From JBKPFU01 sp046728975 (GTDB lineage: Bacteria > Actinomycetota > Thermoleophilia > Gaiellales > Gaiellaceae), in the NCBI GenBank assembly GCA_046728975.1, contig JBKPFU010000030.1, positions 1 through 13,247 of the forward strand: 13,247 nt of DNA, given 5' to 3'. Shown here in pieces: positions 6,853-13,247 of the stretch (positions are counted from its first letter, which is position 1; each line of letters opens with the position of its first letter). The translations under genes were made by a program, and so were the position numbers. The notes beneath the pieces were generated by a model that saw nothing but the letters and a program-made list of their open reading frames with translations, made no database searches and was not told where the DNA came from.

Positions 6853-7880
6853 AGCTCCTTACCCACCAGGCGTGCGCCGGCAACCATCGCCTCGAGCTTG
6901 CGAAACGCGCGTTCGCGCGGCAGGTACTTCATCCCGCAGTCCGGTGCGACCACGAGCCGCGCCGGCGGCACGACCGCGAGTGCCTTCCGGATCCGCGCTG
7001 CGACGACCTCCGGCGTCTCCACCTCCTCCGAGCCCAGATCGAGCACCCCGAGGAGAATCGTCTTCCCGGAAACCTGGCGCAGGACCTCCGAATCCAGGTT
7101 CGGCTGCGCCGTCTCGAGCGACAGGTGCGTCGCCGCGCAGTCGTCGAGCTCGCGCAGGAAGGGATAGCCGCTGGGCTTGTCCTTGACGACGTGCGCATAG
7201 CCAAAGCAGGTGTGCAGGACCGTGTCGCCCTCGATCCCGTCGAGCGCGCGGTTGATTGCCTCGATCGCGTATTCCCGCGCCTGCTCCGGCCGCGCCTGCA
7301 GGTACGGCTCGTCGATCTGGACGACGTCGGCACCGGCCGCCTTCAGGTCCCTGAGCTCCTCGTTGACGGCGTCCGCGTAGGCGAGCGCGAGGCTCCGCTC
7401 GTCGCCGTAGTGGTCGTCCTGCGCCTGGTGGGTCATCGTGAACGGTCCGGGAACGGTGATCTTGATCCGCCGGTCCGTGATCGAGCGGAGGAACTCGACG
7501 TCGGGCACCTCGACCGGCCGCTTGCGGCGGATCGGCCCGACCACGCGCGGGACGGGATTCTCGTGACCGGTGCGGTCGAGGGCGACGCCGGGGTTGTCCA
7601 GGTCGACGCCGTCGAGCGCGGTCGCGAACCGGTTGGAGTAGCTCTCGCGACGCATCTCGCCGTCCGTGACTACGTCGACGCCGGCCCGCTCCATGTCCTG
7701 CACAGCGAGGCGCGTCGCGTCGTCCTGCGCCTCCTCGAGAAACGGCTCCGGAATCCGCCAGAGCTCCCGGGCGCGCACGCGCGGCGGCAGCCGGTCGCCG
7801 AGCCGTTCGCGGTCGATCAGCCAGCTCGGCTGGGGGTAGCTGCCGACGACCGTCGTGAGCAGAGCACGCGATCGGCTCAC
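6849..7880 (-). CDS. MetE C-terminal-like (core cobalamin-independent methionine synthase / UROD superfamily) protein
   Basis: A 343-residue single TIM-barrel protein matching only the catalytic half of MetE. The family opening TTVVGSYPQPSWL starts at residue 9. GVDVVTDGEMRRESYSNRF and VPGPFTM follow, then DVVQIDEPYLQ. The zinc ligands appear as His223-x-Cys225 (VLHTCFGYAH) and Cys315 (VAPDCGMKYLPRE), with Glu256 (LSLETAQ) a possible fourth. Such proteins are often labelled methionine synthase II. The same fold and H-x-C...C motif also occur in epoxyalkane:coenzyme M transferase and other thiol alkyltransferases. Lying first in a cluster with a lyase homologue and a CoA ligase argues for a specialised thiol chemistry rather than housekeeping methionine synthesis. 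GTG at 7880 is the only sensible start; no Shine-Dalgarno is seen and a TAGACT box lies 6 bases upstream. Confidence 0.85.
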   Translation of the reverse strand: MSRSRALLTTVVGSYPQPSWLIDRERLGDRLPPRVRARELWRIPEPFLEEAQDDATRLAVQDMERAGVDVVTDGEMRRESYSNRFATALDGVDLDNPGVALDRTGHENPVPRVVGPIRRKRPVEVPDVEFLRSITDRRIKITVPGPFTMTHQAQDDHYGDERSLALAYADAVNEELRDLKAAGADVVQIDEPYLQARPEQAREYAIEAINRALDGIEGDTVLHTCFGYAHVVKDKPSGYPFLRELDDCAATHLSLETAQPNLDSEVLRQVSGKTILLGVLDLGSEEVETPEVVAARIRKALAVVPPARLVVAPDCGMKYLPRERAFRKLEAMVAGARLVGKEL

Positions 7881-7886
7881 GGGCCG

Positions 7887-7892
7887 AGTCTA
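7887..7892 (-). promoter_or_regulatory. Candidate -10 box for a leaderless MetE-like transcript
   Basis: TAGACT on the minus strand fits the actinobacterial TAnnnT -10 consensus. It ends exactly 6 bases before the GTG start at 7880. With no ribosome site present, this is the spacing expected when transcription begins at the start codon. No convincing -35 element was found. Confidence 0.45.
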
Positions 7893-7911
7893 CGAACGGC
7901 GCTGCTCGGTC

Positions 7912-7939
7912 CGCTCGTGCATGAGCGCACTCACGAGCG
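7912..7939 (-). terminator. Hairpin downstream of ndh, before the MetE-like gene
   Basis: CGCTCGTG (7912-7919) pairs perfectly with CACGAGCG (7932-7939) around a 12-base loop. A smaller alternative stem, CGCTC with GAGCG (7912-7916 with 7923-7927), can form within it. It begins 9 bases after the ndh stop in the transcribed direction and lacks a U-run. It may reduce read-through from ndh into the three-gene cluster, or be a regulator site upstream of that cluster's promoter. Confidence 0.4.
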
Positions 7940-7948
7940 ACTCCCCCA

Positions 7949-9286
7949 TCATCCCCGAAGACGAGGGAGTTCCGTGCCCTGCGACACCGAGCTGACGATG
8001 AGCCGGGAGCCGCGTCCGTGCGTGAGGAAGCTGATCGTCCAGCGGAGGAAGACGAGAAGCCGGTTCTGGAAGCCGATCAGGTAGAAGAGGTGGACGCCGA
8101 GCCAGATCACCCACGCCGGCAAGCCGGCGATGCGGAGACCCTTGATGTCGGCGACGGCCTTCGATCGGCCAATCGTCGCGAGATTGCCTTTGTCGACGTA
8201 GTGGAACGGCCGTGAAGAGCGACTGCGGAGGCGATTCCGGATCAGCCGCGCCGCGTAGCGGCCCTGCTGGATCGCGACCGGCGCGAGGCCGGGAAGCGGT
8301 GCGACCGTTCCGTCGGTCGCCTTCACCGCAATCATGTCGCCGATCGCGAGAACCTCTGGATGTCCCGGCAGCGTCAGGTCGGGTTCGACCGGAAGGCGGC
8401 CGCCTCGGTCGACAGGAAGGCCTGCCGCCTCGGCGAGTCGCACCGCCAAGCCCGAAGCGCGAACGCCGGCGGCCCAGATCACGGTGCGGGTGCCGATTCG
8501 CCGCATCTCCCCGTCCGGAGACTGGATCGCGACGGAACCCGCGTCGACATCGACAACCGTGCGCTCGAGGACCGGCGTCACGCCGAGCTCCTTTAGTGCA
8601 CGTTCGGCCTTCCGCGAAAGGGATTCCGGAAAGCTGGTGAGCACCCGGTCTGCTACCTCGACGAGGTAGACACGGGCCGCGCGGGTGTCCGCCGCGCGGA
8701 AGTCGCCGCGGAGTGTGTCGTGCGCCAGCTCGGCGATCTGCCCCGCCATCTCGACGCCTGTCGGCCCCGCGCCCACGACGACGAAGGTCAACCAGCTTTG
8801 CCGCCGGTCGGGGTCGTCCTCGACCTCTGCGGCTTCGAACGCTCCCAGGACGCGATGGCGGATCTCGAGCGCGCCCTCCATCGACTTCAGCTCCGGTGCG
8901 TAGCGGTGCCAGTCGTCGTGACCGAAATACGAGTAGCTCGAGCCACCGGCGACGACCAGGGTGTCGTAGGGAAGGTTCCCCGACTGGGCGCCATTCGGGA
9001 GCCCATCGAGCAGCACGTTCCGCTGGGCGAGGTCGAAGTCCATGACTTCCGCCAGCAGGACTCGCGTATTCGTCTGCCGCCTCAGAACCGCTCGAAGCGG
9101 CGCGGAGATCTCCGCCGGAGAGAGCGCGCCCGTCGCCACCTGGTACGCGAGCGGCTGGAACAGGTGGAAGTTCTCCCGATCGACCAGCGTCAGCTCCACC
9201 GGCGCCCGCTTGAGCCTCCGTGCGGCATTGAGCCCGCCGAAGCCGCCGCCGACGATCACCACGCGGTGTGCCGAGTCGTTTGTCAC
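7949..9286 (-). CDS. ndh: Type II NADH dehydrogenase (NDH-2)
   Basis: A 445-residue single-subunit NADH:quinone oxidoreductase, a peripheral membrane flavoprotein that passes electrons to the quinone pool without pumping protons. The FAD-binding Rossmann motif VIVGGGFGGL is at 10-19. The quinone-site signature QPLAYQVATG is at 44-53. The second nucleotide-binding motif VVVGAGPTGVEMAG begins near 169, for NADH. The FAD-contacting EVLAIGDM motif is near 315. The C-terminal part (WVIWLGVHLFYLIGF, LLVFLRWTISFL) is the hydrophobic membrane-anchoring segment of NDH-2. Length is normal. Start is GTG at 9286, supported by GAGGAGGGA about 10 bases upstream. It appears to be its own transcription unit, with 119 bases before it and a hairpin after it. 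Confidence 0.94.
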   Translation of the reverse strand: MTNDSAHRVVIVGGGFGGLNAARRLKRAPVELTLVDRENFHLFQPLAYQVATGALSPAEISAPLRAVLRRQTNTRVLLAEVMDFDLAQRNVLLDGLPNGAQSGNLPYDTLVVAGGSSYSYFGHDDWHRYAPELKSMEGALEIRHRVLGAFEAAEVEDDPDRRQSWLTFVVVGAGPTGVEMAGQIAELAHDTLRGDFRAADTRAARVYLVEVADRVLTSFPESLSRKAERALKELGVTPVLERTVVDVDAGSVAIQSPDGEMRRIGTRTVIWAAGVRASGLAVRLAEAAGLPVDRGGRLPVEPDLTLPGHPEVLAIGDMIAVKATDGTVAPLPGLAPVAIQQGRYAARLIRNRLRSRSSRPFHYVDKGNLATIGRSKAVADIKGLRIAGLPAWVIWLGVHLFYLIGFQNRLLVFLRWTISFLTHGRGSRLIVSSVSQGTELPRLRG

Positions 9287-9405
9287 AGCAGGCAGTCCCT
9301 CCTCGTCACAGAGGACGACCAGAGGGACGAACGTTACGGGCGCCAGGGCTTCCGGTACGTCCTAGCGTCGAGCCGCCGCGCGGGCGAACGGCTGGCGTCG
9401 GCGGC

Positions 9406-10002
9406 CTAGGCGCTCTCGCCGGGAGCGCAGGTCGCGAGGATCGCCCCCGTGCTCGTCACCTGGCCCTCGACGAGCCGCAGCGGCCTGAGCGTGCCGTCAT
9501 CGCGGAAGATCCGCTTGCCGCCTCCGAGGACGAGCGGGTCGATCATCAGGCGATACTCGTCGACCAGGTCGCGTTCGATCAGCGTCCCGACGAGCTGCGC
9601 GCTGCCGATCACGTGCACGTCAGCGCCGTCCTCCTGCTTCAGCGCGGCGACAGCCTCGGCGACGTCGCCCTGGAGCAGTGTCGAGTTCTGCCACTCGAGC
9701 GGCTCGCTGAGCGTGGTCGACGCCACGTACTTCGGCTTCGTGTTCAGCGGCTCGGCGATCAGCTGCTCCTCCTCGGGTGCGTTCGGCCAGTACGCGGCGA
9801 AGATCTCGTAGGTGCGGCGTCCGAGCAGGAAGGCGCCTGCCTCGACGATGCTGTCGAGCACCCACTTCTGCGAGACGTCGTCGAAGTAGCGCAGGTGCCA
9901 GCCGCCGTGCGCGAAGCCCCCGCTCGTGTCTTCGTCGGCGCCACCCGGCGCCTGCACGACGCCGTCGAGGCTCATGAACTCGTTCACGATCACCTTGCGC
10001 AT
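9406..10002 (-). CDS. RibD C-terminal / dihydrofolate reductase-like domain protein
   Basis: A 198-residue soluble protein of the family often annotated dihydrofolate reductase family protein (YwjB/YyaP type). It begins MRKVIVNEFMSLDGVVQAPGG, the standard opening of the family. It then shows FLLGRRTYEIFAAYWP near 58-73, KYVASTTLSEPLEWQNS, and the NADPH-site strand DVHVIGSAQLVGTLIERDLVDEYRL. It closes with PLVLGGGKRIFRDDG. These are the conserved blocks shared with the RibD reductase domain. It probably reduces a pterin-, flavin-precursor- or other small substrate with NADPH, but none is established for this subfamily. The start is certain: AAAGGAG lies 8 bases before the ATG. It appears monocistronic, with about 70 bases upstream and 119 downstream. 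Confidence 0.9.
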   Translation of the reverse strand: MRKVIVNEFMSLDGVVQAPGGADEDTSGGFAHGGWHLRYFDDVSQKWVLDSIVEAGAFLLGRRTYEIFAAYWPNAPEEEQLIAEPLNTKPKYVASTTLSEPLEWQNSTLLQGDVAEAVAALKQEDGADVHVIGSAQLVGTLIERDLVDEYRLMIDPLVLGGGKRIFRDDGTLRPLRLVEGQVTSTGAILATCAPGESA

Positions 10003-10032
10003 CTCCGTCTCCTTTCGTTCGCTCGATCAGTA

Positions 10033-10077
10033 GACCGCGCCCCCGCCAAAGACTCATCGCTCGCGGAGGACGCGGTC
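10033..10077 (-). terminator. Weak long-loop inverted repeat at the end of the MMPL gene
   Basis: GACCGCG (10033-10039) and CGCGGTC (10071-10077) are perfect inverted copies 31 bases apart. One arm overlaps the MMPL stop codon. The loop is long and there is no U-run, so terminator function is only a possibility. Confidence 0.2.
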
Positions 10078-12229
10078 AGGGGCGACCGCCTTCGGTCACG
10101 GGCGCGGTGCGCAGCACGCGTGCGAGCGGCTTCGGCAGCCACCAGTTCCAGCGGCCGAAGAGCGCGACCAGCGCCGGCAGGAGCAGGGCGCGCACGATCG
10201 TGGCGTCGAGCAGGATGCCCGCGCCCAGCGCGGTGGCGAACACCTTGAGGTCGGTGTCGGGCCCCGACGCGAGCGAGGCGAAGGCGAGGAAGAGAATCAG
10301 CGCCGCGCCGGTGACGAGCCGGCCGGTGCGCCCAAGTCCTTCGATGACGGCGGCGTCGGTCGAGCCGGTGCGGTCGTACTCCTCGCGCATCCGTGTGAGG
10401 ATGAAGACCTCGTAGTCCATCGAGAGGCCGAACAGGAACGCGAACACCATCAGTGGCAGCCAGAACGTGATCGCGCCGGTGGCCGGTATCCCGAAGATCA
10501 CCTCGGAGCCGTGCCCCTCCTGCCAGAACCACGTCATCGCTCCGAAAATGGCCGCCAATGAGAGCAGGTTAAGGAGGAGCGCCTTCACGGCGAGCAGCAG
10601 CGAGCGGAAGGCGCGAGCCAGTAACAGGAACGTCAGCACCGCGATTACGCTGAACATGAGCGGAAAGCTGCCGAAGATGGCGTGCTGGTAGTCGAGCTCC
10701 ACGGCACCCTCGCCGGCGACACCGACGACGCCCGGCTGGTCGTCGAGAGCGGCGCGGGCGGCGCGGACCGGCTCGAGCGCCGACGAGTTGACAGTCGCCT
10801 CGCGCGGCAGCCCGATCAGCATCGTCGTCCCGGCACGGTTGCTGTCGGCCGCGGACGGCGCCACGGCCGTGGCGATTCCGGGCACGGACGCGAGGCGCTC
10901 GCGCGCAACCCGCACGTCGCCCGAGCGCGCCAGCACCTCGACTGGGGTCAAGACGCCGCTTGGGATGCCGCCCTGCACGAGGCGCTGGTACGCCGCGTGG
11001 GCGGTGCCGCTCTGGGCGAGCGCTTCCGGGCTCGTCTGCCCCGTCTTCAGCCCGAAGACGGGCGTGATCAGCAGGGCGAGGATCGCGGTTCCGAGCGCAA
11101 CGGCGAGCCACTTGCGCCGTACGACCGTCCGCGCCCAGGCCGACCACACCCTGCTTGCCCGCGCCTCGTGCCTGAGTCGCGGCCAGTCCACGCGCGGTCC
11201 GATGCCTCCGAGCAGAGCCGGCAGCAGCGTCAGCGAAACCGCGACTGAGATCAGCGGGATCAGCATCCCGCCGACGCCGACGCTCCGCAGTGCGGGCTCG
11301 GGCAGCACGACGAGCGCGATCAAGGAGATCCCGACGGTGAGGCCCGAAAGCAGCACGGCCCGCCCGGCGGTGGTCATCGCCGAGACGACGGCGTCCTCGT
11401 TGGCAAGCCCGCGCGCCCGTTCCTCGCGCCAGCGAGTGACGAGCAGCAGCGAGTAGTCGATCGCGACGCCGAGGCCGACGAGCGCGACGAGGAACTGCAC
11501 GATCGCGGAGATGTCCCCGATGTATGTGAGCCCGAGGACGATGAGTAGCGTTGTCAGAATCGCAAACGCCGCGACCAGCAGCGGCACGAGGGCGAGGAAC
11601 GAAGCGAAGACGAACGCCAGCACCGCGAGGGCGCCCGCGCCTGCGATCAACGTCTCGGCGAGGACGCCGGGGCCGCCGCTCGAGCCGTTGCTCGACAGCT
11701 CCTCGAGGCCGGTCGCCGCGACCGTGTAGCCGGTGGGGAGCGCCGACCGGAGGATGGCGGTGGCCCTCTTCGAGGCCGCGGGAGAGTCGAAGCTCCGTGG
11801 GCGCGGGCTGAAGACAAGCGCATAGGTGGTGCGCCCGTCGCGCGTCACGAAGTGCGGGTCACGCGTCGCCGCGTAGTCGACGACGCGCAGTCGCGGCTGA
11901 CGGTCGCGGAGACGCTGGACCGCGGCGGCGATCGTCCGCGACTCGCCGCGGACTGTCTCGCCGCGCGGGGTCGTCACGACCAGGATCGACGGCGCCACGT
12001 TGCCGCCGTTGCCGTAGATGCGCTCGATCTGCTTGGCCGTCTCGTAGCCGGGCTCGCCGGGGAGCGCGAAATCGAACGTGAGGCGGTCCGAGACACGCGC
12101 CGCGCCTGCGACGCCGGCAACGAGCAGCGCGAGCCAGAACACGACGACGGTCTTTCGGTGACGAAGCACGAAGCGCGCGAGGCGCGCCAGCGCGCCGCTT
12201 TCGTTGGGAGATGGGGTTGCGGAGGTCAT
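10076..12229 (-). CDS. MMPL-family RND transporter
   Basis: A 717-residue inner-membrane exporter driven by the proton gradient. One transmembrane helix (about 27-45) is followed by a first extracytoplasmic domain (FDFALPGEPGYETAKQIERI). A bundle of five helices follows, then a second half repeating this plan after RKWLAVALGTAILALLI. The paired Asp-Tyr proton-relay motifs are both present: Asp258-Tyr259 in GLGVAIDYSLLL and Asp605-Tyr606 in GLSMDYEVFIL, each followed by an R-x-R-E-E-type loop. Length fits short MMPL proteins. The open frame extends further upstream, but the ATG at 12229 is chosen because the divergent kinase gene occupies the region beyond. GGAGG is only one base from this ATG, too close for a normal ribosome site. 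Cargo (lipid, drug or siderophore) is unknown. Confidence 0.9.
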   Translation of the reverse strand: MTSATPSPNESGALARLARFVLRHRKTVVVFWLALLVAGVAGAARVSDRLTFDFALPGEPGYETAKQIERIYGNGGNVAPSILVVTTPRGETVRGESRTIAAAVQRLRDRQPRLRVVDYAATRDPHFVTRDGRTTYALVFSPRPRSFDSPAASKRATAILRSALPTGYTVAATGLEELSSNGSSGGPGVLAETLIAGAGALAVLAFVFASFLALVPLLVAAFAILTTLLIVLGLTYIGDISAIVQFLVALVGLGVAIDYSLLLVTRWREERARGLANEDAVVSAMTTAGRAVLLSGLTVGISLIALVVLPEPALRSVGVGGMLIPLISVAVSLTLLPALLGGIGPRVDWPRLRHEARASRVWSAWARTVVRRKWLAVALGTAILALLITPVFGLKTGQTSPEALAQSGTAHAAYQRLVQGGIPSGVLTPVEVLARSGDVRVARERLASVPGIATAVAPSAADSNRAGTTMLIGLPREATVNSSALEPVRAARAALDDQPGVVGVAGEGAVELDYQHAIFGSFPLMFSVIAVLTFLLLARAFRSLLLAVKALLLNLLSLAAIFGAMTWFWQEGHGSEVIFGIPATGAITFWLPLMVFAFLFGLSMDYEVFILTRMREEYDRTGSTDAAVIEGLGRTGRLVTGAALILFLAFASLASGPDTDLKVFATALGAGILLDATIVRALLLPALVALFGRWNWWLPKPLARVLRTAPVTEGGRP

Positions 12230-12286
12230 GCCTCCACGGTGCCGACACCGCACTCCCGACCACAACACTCGCGGGGAGGAACTTCG

Positions 12287-12324
12287 GCGTCCCCCCGCAG
12301 GGGGACGCGAATCCTCCTGCGGGG
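12287..12324. repeat. Two mutually exclusive inverted repeats between the MMPL and kinase genes
   Basis: Stem A: GCGTCCCCC (12287-12295) pairs perfectly with GGGGGACGC (12300-12308) over a 4-base loop. Stem B: CCCCGCAGG (12293-12301) pairs perfectly with CCTGCGGGG (12316-12324), and the pairing can extend inward with one G-T wobble. They share bases, so only one can form at a time. The element sits in the 132-base divergent region and would be in the 5' leader of an MMPL transcript starting upstream of it. It could be an operator set or a structured leader. Confidence 0.5.
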
Positions 12325-12327
12325 CGA

Positions 12328-12341
12328 CTTCGCGCGCGAAG
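12328..12341. promoter_or_regulatory. Palindromic candidate operator upstream of the histidine kinase
   Basis: CTTCGCGCGCGAAG is a perfect 14-base palindrome. It lies 8 bases upstream of the candidate kinase -10 box, so it covers the expected -35 region. A dimeric regulator bound here could control the kinase and perhaps the divergent MMPL gene. A GC-rich palindrome can also arise by chance; the regulator is unknown. Confidence 0.35.
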
Positions 12342-12349
12342 GCGCGCGC

Positions 12350-12355
12350 TACGCT
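12350..12355 (+). promoter_or_regulatory. Candidate -10 box for a leaderless histidine kinase transcript
   Basis: TACGCT fits TAnnnT and ends exactly 6 bases before the GTG at 12362. This is the same geometry seen at the MetE-like gene. No ribosome site precedes the GTG, as expected for a leaderless mRNA. Confidence 0.45.
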
Positions 12356-12361
12356 CGAATC

Positions 12362-13247
12362 GTGGAACGGCGCAGGAACCTGGCGATCGACGTCGCGCTC
12401 GCGCTCGGAGCATTCGCGGCCACGCTCGCCCTGCTCGGGCACGGGTCGAGCCGCGACCTCGACGCGCTTGGCGTCGTCCTCGCCGCCGGCGCGACCTGGC
12501 CTCTTGTCGCGCGGCGCCGCTCGCCGCTGCTCGTCCTGATCGTGACCACGGCCGCGAGCGCGGTGCTCTACGGCCTCGACTACGTAGCCGGCGGGCCGCC
12601 GTTCGGCCCCACGCTCGCCCTCTTCTTCGTCGCCGCTGACGAGCGGACACACGCCCGCATCCGGACGACGGCGGGGGTCGTCGTCGGGCTCCTCGTCGTC
12701 CACCTCGGCGCCGTCGGCATCGCCGATGGCGGCTTCCCTACGACGCCGCTTCTGTTCGCAATCCTCGTGTGGGGAAGCGCGTGGATGGCGGGCGACCTGG
12801 TGCGGCAGCGGAGACAGCGCCTGCGACAACTCGAGGAACGGGCGCTGCGCGCCGAGCGAGAGAGCGAGCGCGAGCGGCGCCTCGCCGTTGCCGAGGAGCG
12901 AGGGCGGATCGCGCGTGACCTGCACGACTCCGCCGGCCACGCCATCAACGTCATCCTCGTCCAGGCGGGGGCGGCGCGACTGCTGCAAGAGCGCGATCCT
13001 GCGGCCACGCGTGCCGCGCTGGAGACCATCGAGGACGTCGCTCGTGAGACGGTCGAGGACATCGATCGGCTCGTCGGCCTCCTCCGCGAGGACGGCGCCT
13101 CAGGTGCGGTCGAGCCGCCGCCGGGGCTTGCAGCGCTCGAGACGCTTGCAGCTCGCCATCGGGCCGCCGGCTTCACGGTCGACGTCGACATACGCGGGTC
13201 GCGGCGTGCCCTCCCCGGCCGCGTCGACCAAGCGGCCTACCGGATCA
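12362..13247 (+). CDS. Two-component sensor histidine kinase (HisKA_3, NarL/DesK type), 3' end outside window
   Basis: Integral-membrane kinase that would phosphorylate a NarL-type response regulator; 295 codons are visible and the frame is open to the edge. It begins VERRRNLAIDVALALG. The first ~140 residues hold about five to six short hydrophobic helices (for example VVVGLLVVHLGAVGIA and PLLFAILVWGSAWMAG) with little extracellular sequence, typical of intramembrane-sensing kinases. A charged coiled coil (RQRLRQLEERALRAERES) follows. Next is the HisKA_3 box AEERGRIARDLHDSAGHAIN, with His188 the expected phosphorylation site. The ATPase domain starts near the cut edge (GRVDQAAYRI matches the N-box approach). 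The partner regulator gene should lie just beyond the right edge. It is divergent from the MMPL exporter, suggesting the exporter may belong to its regulon. Confidence 0.9.
   Translation, partial: MERRRNLAIDVALALGAFAATLALLGHGSSRDLDALGVVLAAGATWPLVARRRSPLLVLIVTTAASAVLYGLDYVAGGPPFGPTLALFFVAADERTHARIRTTAGVVVGLLVVHLGAVGIADGGFPTTPLLFAILVWGSAWMAGDLVRQRRQRLRQLEERALRAERESERERRLAVAEERGRIARDLHDSAGHAINVILVQAGAARLLQERDPAATRAALETIEDVARETVEDIDRLVGLLREDGASGAVEPPPGLAALETLAARHRAAGFTVDVDIRGSRRALPGRVDQAAYRI

Noticed and set aside
9331..9336. TAACGT on the minus strand as a possible ndh -10 box
   Set aside because: Placement would give a plausible ~37-base leader containing the ribosome site, but there is no -35 element and a single TAnnnT match is expected by chance.
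9406..10002. Calling the RibD-C-like gene a true dihydrofolate reductase (folA) or riboflavin ribD
   Set aside because: It lacks the deaminase domain of RibD and the folA signature residues, and no riboflavin or thymidylate genes flank it.
12230..12988. N-terminal extension of the MMPL frame by 253 codons
   Set aside because: The extension is charged, low-complexity sequence antisense to the histidine kinase gene. MMPL proteins begin just before the first helix, as from the ATG at 12229.

Overview
The window is GC-rich DNA with dense, mostly co-directional genes. The dominant protein families point to Actinomycetota: an SOS-controlled DinB, a cyclase-domain/AAA-ATPase/TPR regulator, an MMPL transporter beside a DesK/NarL-type histidine kinase, and GTG starts that look leaderless. 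A deep, poorly cultured class such as Thermoleophilia is plausible. That placement rests on protein family flavour only; there is no rRNA in the window.

Layout. Every gene except the last is on the minus strand. From left to right: (1) most of a DNA polymerase IV gene (dinB), running off the left edge, with a perfect LexA-type palindrome over its start; (2) a 797-residue cyclase-like/ATPase/TPR regulator ending 16 bases upstream of dinB; (3) a glutathione S-transferase-like gene and a VOC (glyoxalase/dioxygenase fold) gene that overlap by 19 bases; (4) a three-gene overlapping cluster coding, in transcription order, a MetE-like zinc methyltransferase or thiol transferase, a short citrate-synthase/citryl-CoA-lyase homologue and a PaaK-type acyl-CoA ligase; (5) a type II NADH dehydrogenase; (6) a RibD-C/dihydrofolate-reductase-like protein; (7) an MMPL/RND exporter; and, divergently on the plus strand, (8) a sensor histidine kinase cut off by the right edge.

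How they may work together. The MetE-like, lyase-like and ligase genes overlap by 4 and 8 bases, so they should be co-transcribed and translationally coupled. I read them as an uncharacterised acyl-CoA/thiol pathway: the ligase activates an acid, the lyase homologue makes or breaks a C-C bond in the CoA ester, and the MetE-like enzyme moves a group to or from a thiol. The VOC-GST pair lies 115 bases further downstream in the same direction and may serve the same pathway or separate detoxification. The kinase and exporter share a 132-base divergent regulatory region rich in inverted repeats, which suggests a membrane-stress or drug-sensing pair. No mobile elements, CRISPR arrays, tRNA or rRNA genes were seen. 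No non-coding stretch exceeds about 200 bases.
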